A stretch of DNA of 6,469 nt from DASUGM01 sp036274055. GTDB taxonomy: Bacteria > Acidobacteriota > Vicinamibacteria > Vicinamibacterales > SCN-69-37. Positions 6,390 to 6,469 of the stretch are shown here, piece after piece. The stretch is taken from NCBI GenBank assembly GCA_036274055.1, contig DASUGM010000270.1, positions 1 through 6,469 of the forward strand, written 5' to 3'. Both the position numbers and the translations under genes were made by a program. The notes under the pieces were generated by a model that ran no database searches, had not been told where the DNA came from, and saw only the letters and a program-made list of their open reading frames with translations. The stretch's first letter is position 1. Each line of letters starts with the position of its first letter.

Positions 6390-6469
6390 GGCTCAGGGCT
6401 CAGGGCTCAGGGCTCGGTGTCTGAGCTCACGGCCTTTGATCCCGAGCCCTGAGCCCTGAGCCCTGAGCC
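6390..6469. repeat. Perfect 28-bp inverted repeat made of 7-bp tandem units
   Basis: The left arm (6390-6417) is three GGCTCAG units plus GGCTCGG. The right arm (6442-6469) is its exact reverse complement, ending at the window edge, so the element may extend further. The 24-nt spacer (6418-6441) contains the palindrome TGAGCTCA (6422-6429). RNA from either strand could form a very stable hairpin. There is no T-tract after the arm inside the window, so an intrinsic terminator for leftward transcription is not supported. It lies 20 bases upstream of the first gene and next to the candidate -10 box. I see no gene in this stretch. Confidence 0.85.

Noticed and set aside
5342..6424. A 360-codon plus-strand open frame opposite the Gfo/Idh/MocA gene, ending inside the inverted repeat
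   Set aside because: It starts in repeat sequence, ends in repeat sequence, and lies opposite a full-length enzyme; no motif supports it.
6390..6469. Inverted repeat as a classical intrinsic terminator or CRISPR repeat
   Set aside because: No T-tract follows the stem within the window, and there are no regularly spaced unique spacers, so neither label is supported.

Overview
The window is very GC-rich, by eye about two-thirds G+C with strong G/C third-position bias. It looks like a piece of a bacterial chromosome or metagenome assembly. Short intergenic repeats (a 7-bp GGCTCAG array and a 14-bp CGTGCGTGGTGCGC unit), GTG starts and the gene families would suit a soil-type bacterium such as an acidobacterium of the Vicinamibacteria kind. 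That placement is inference only; no rRNA or other marker gene is present.

All credible genes are on the minus strand, so transcription runs from the right edge to the left. In that order they are: a Gfo/Idh/MocA NAD(P)-dependent oxidoreductase (6370-5381); a GMC-family FAD oxidoreductase with a four-cysteine motif (5334-3790); a VOC/glyoxalase-fold protein (3777-3265); a small stand-alone SET-domain methyltransferase with a post-SET zinc site (3268-2876); a YqiA-like serine esterase (2876-2211); and the N-terminal 734 residues of a large TM0106/RecB-type nuclease that runs off the left edge (2204-1). The junctions are 46 nt, 12 nt, a 4-nt ATGA overlap, a 1-nt TGATG overlap and 6 nt. This packing suggests one transcription unit with translational coupling over its second half. 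The plus strand carries only long antisense open frames, which I regard as shadows of GC-rich codon use.

The first two genes suggest oxidation of a sugar, polyol or other alcohol, with the VOC protein as a possible accessory enzyme. The last three (protein methyltransferase, esterase, nuclease) share no obvious pathway with them. The grouping may be an unrecognised functional unit or a housekeeping run packed together by chance. The sequence alone does not decide this.

Non-coding features are: a perfect 28-bp inverted repeat built of 7-bp units at the right edge, just upstream of the first gene; a possible -10 box placed to give a leaderless GTG-start message; and a 14-bp repeat found both in the one sizeable intergenic gap and, in frame, inside the nuclease gene. 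I saw no tRNA, rRNA, CRISPR array, insertion sequence or riboswitch.
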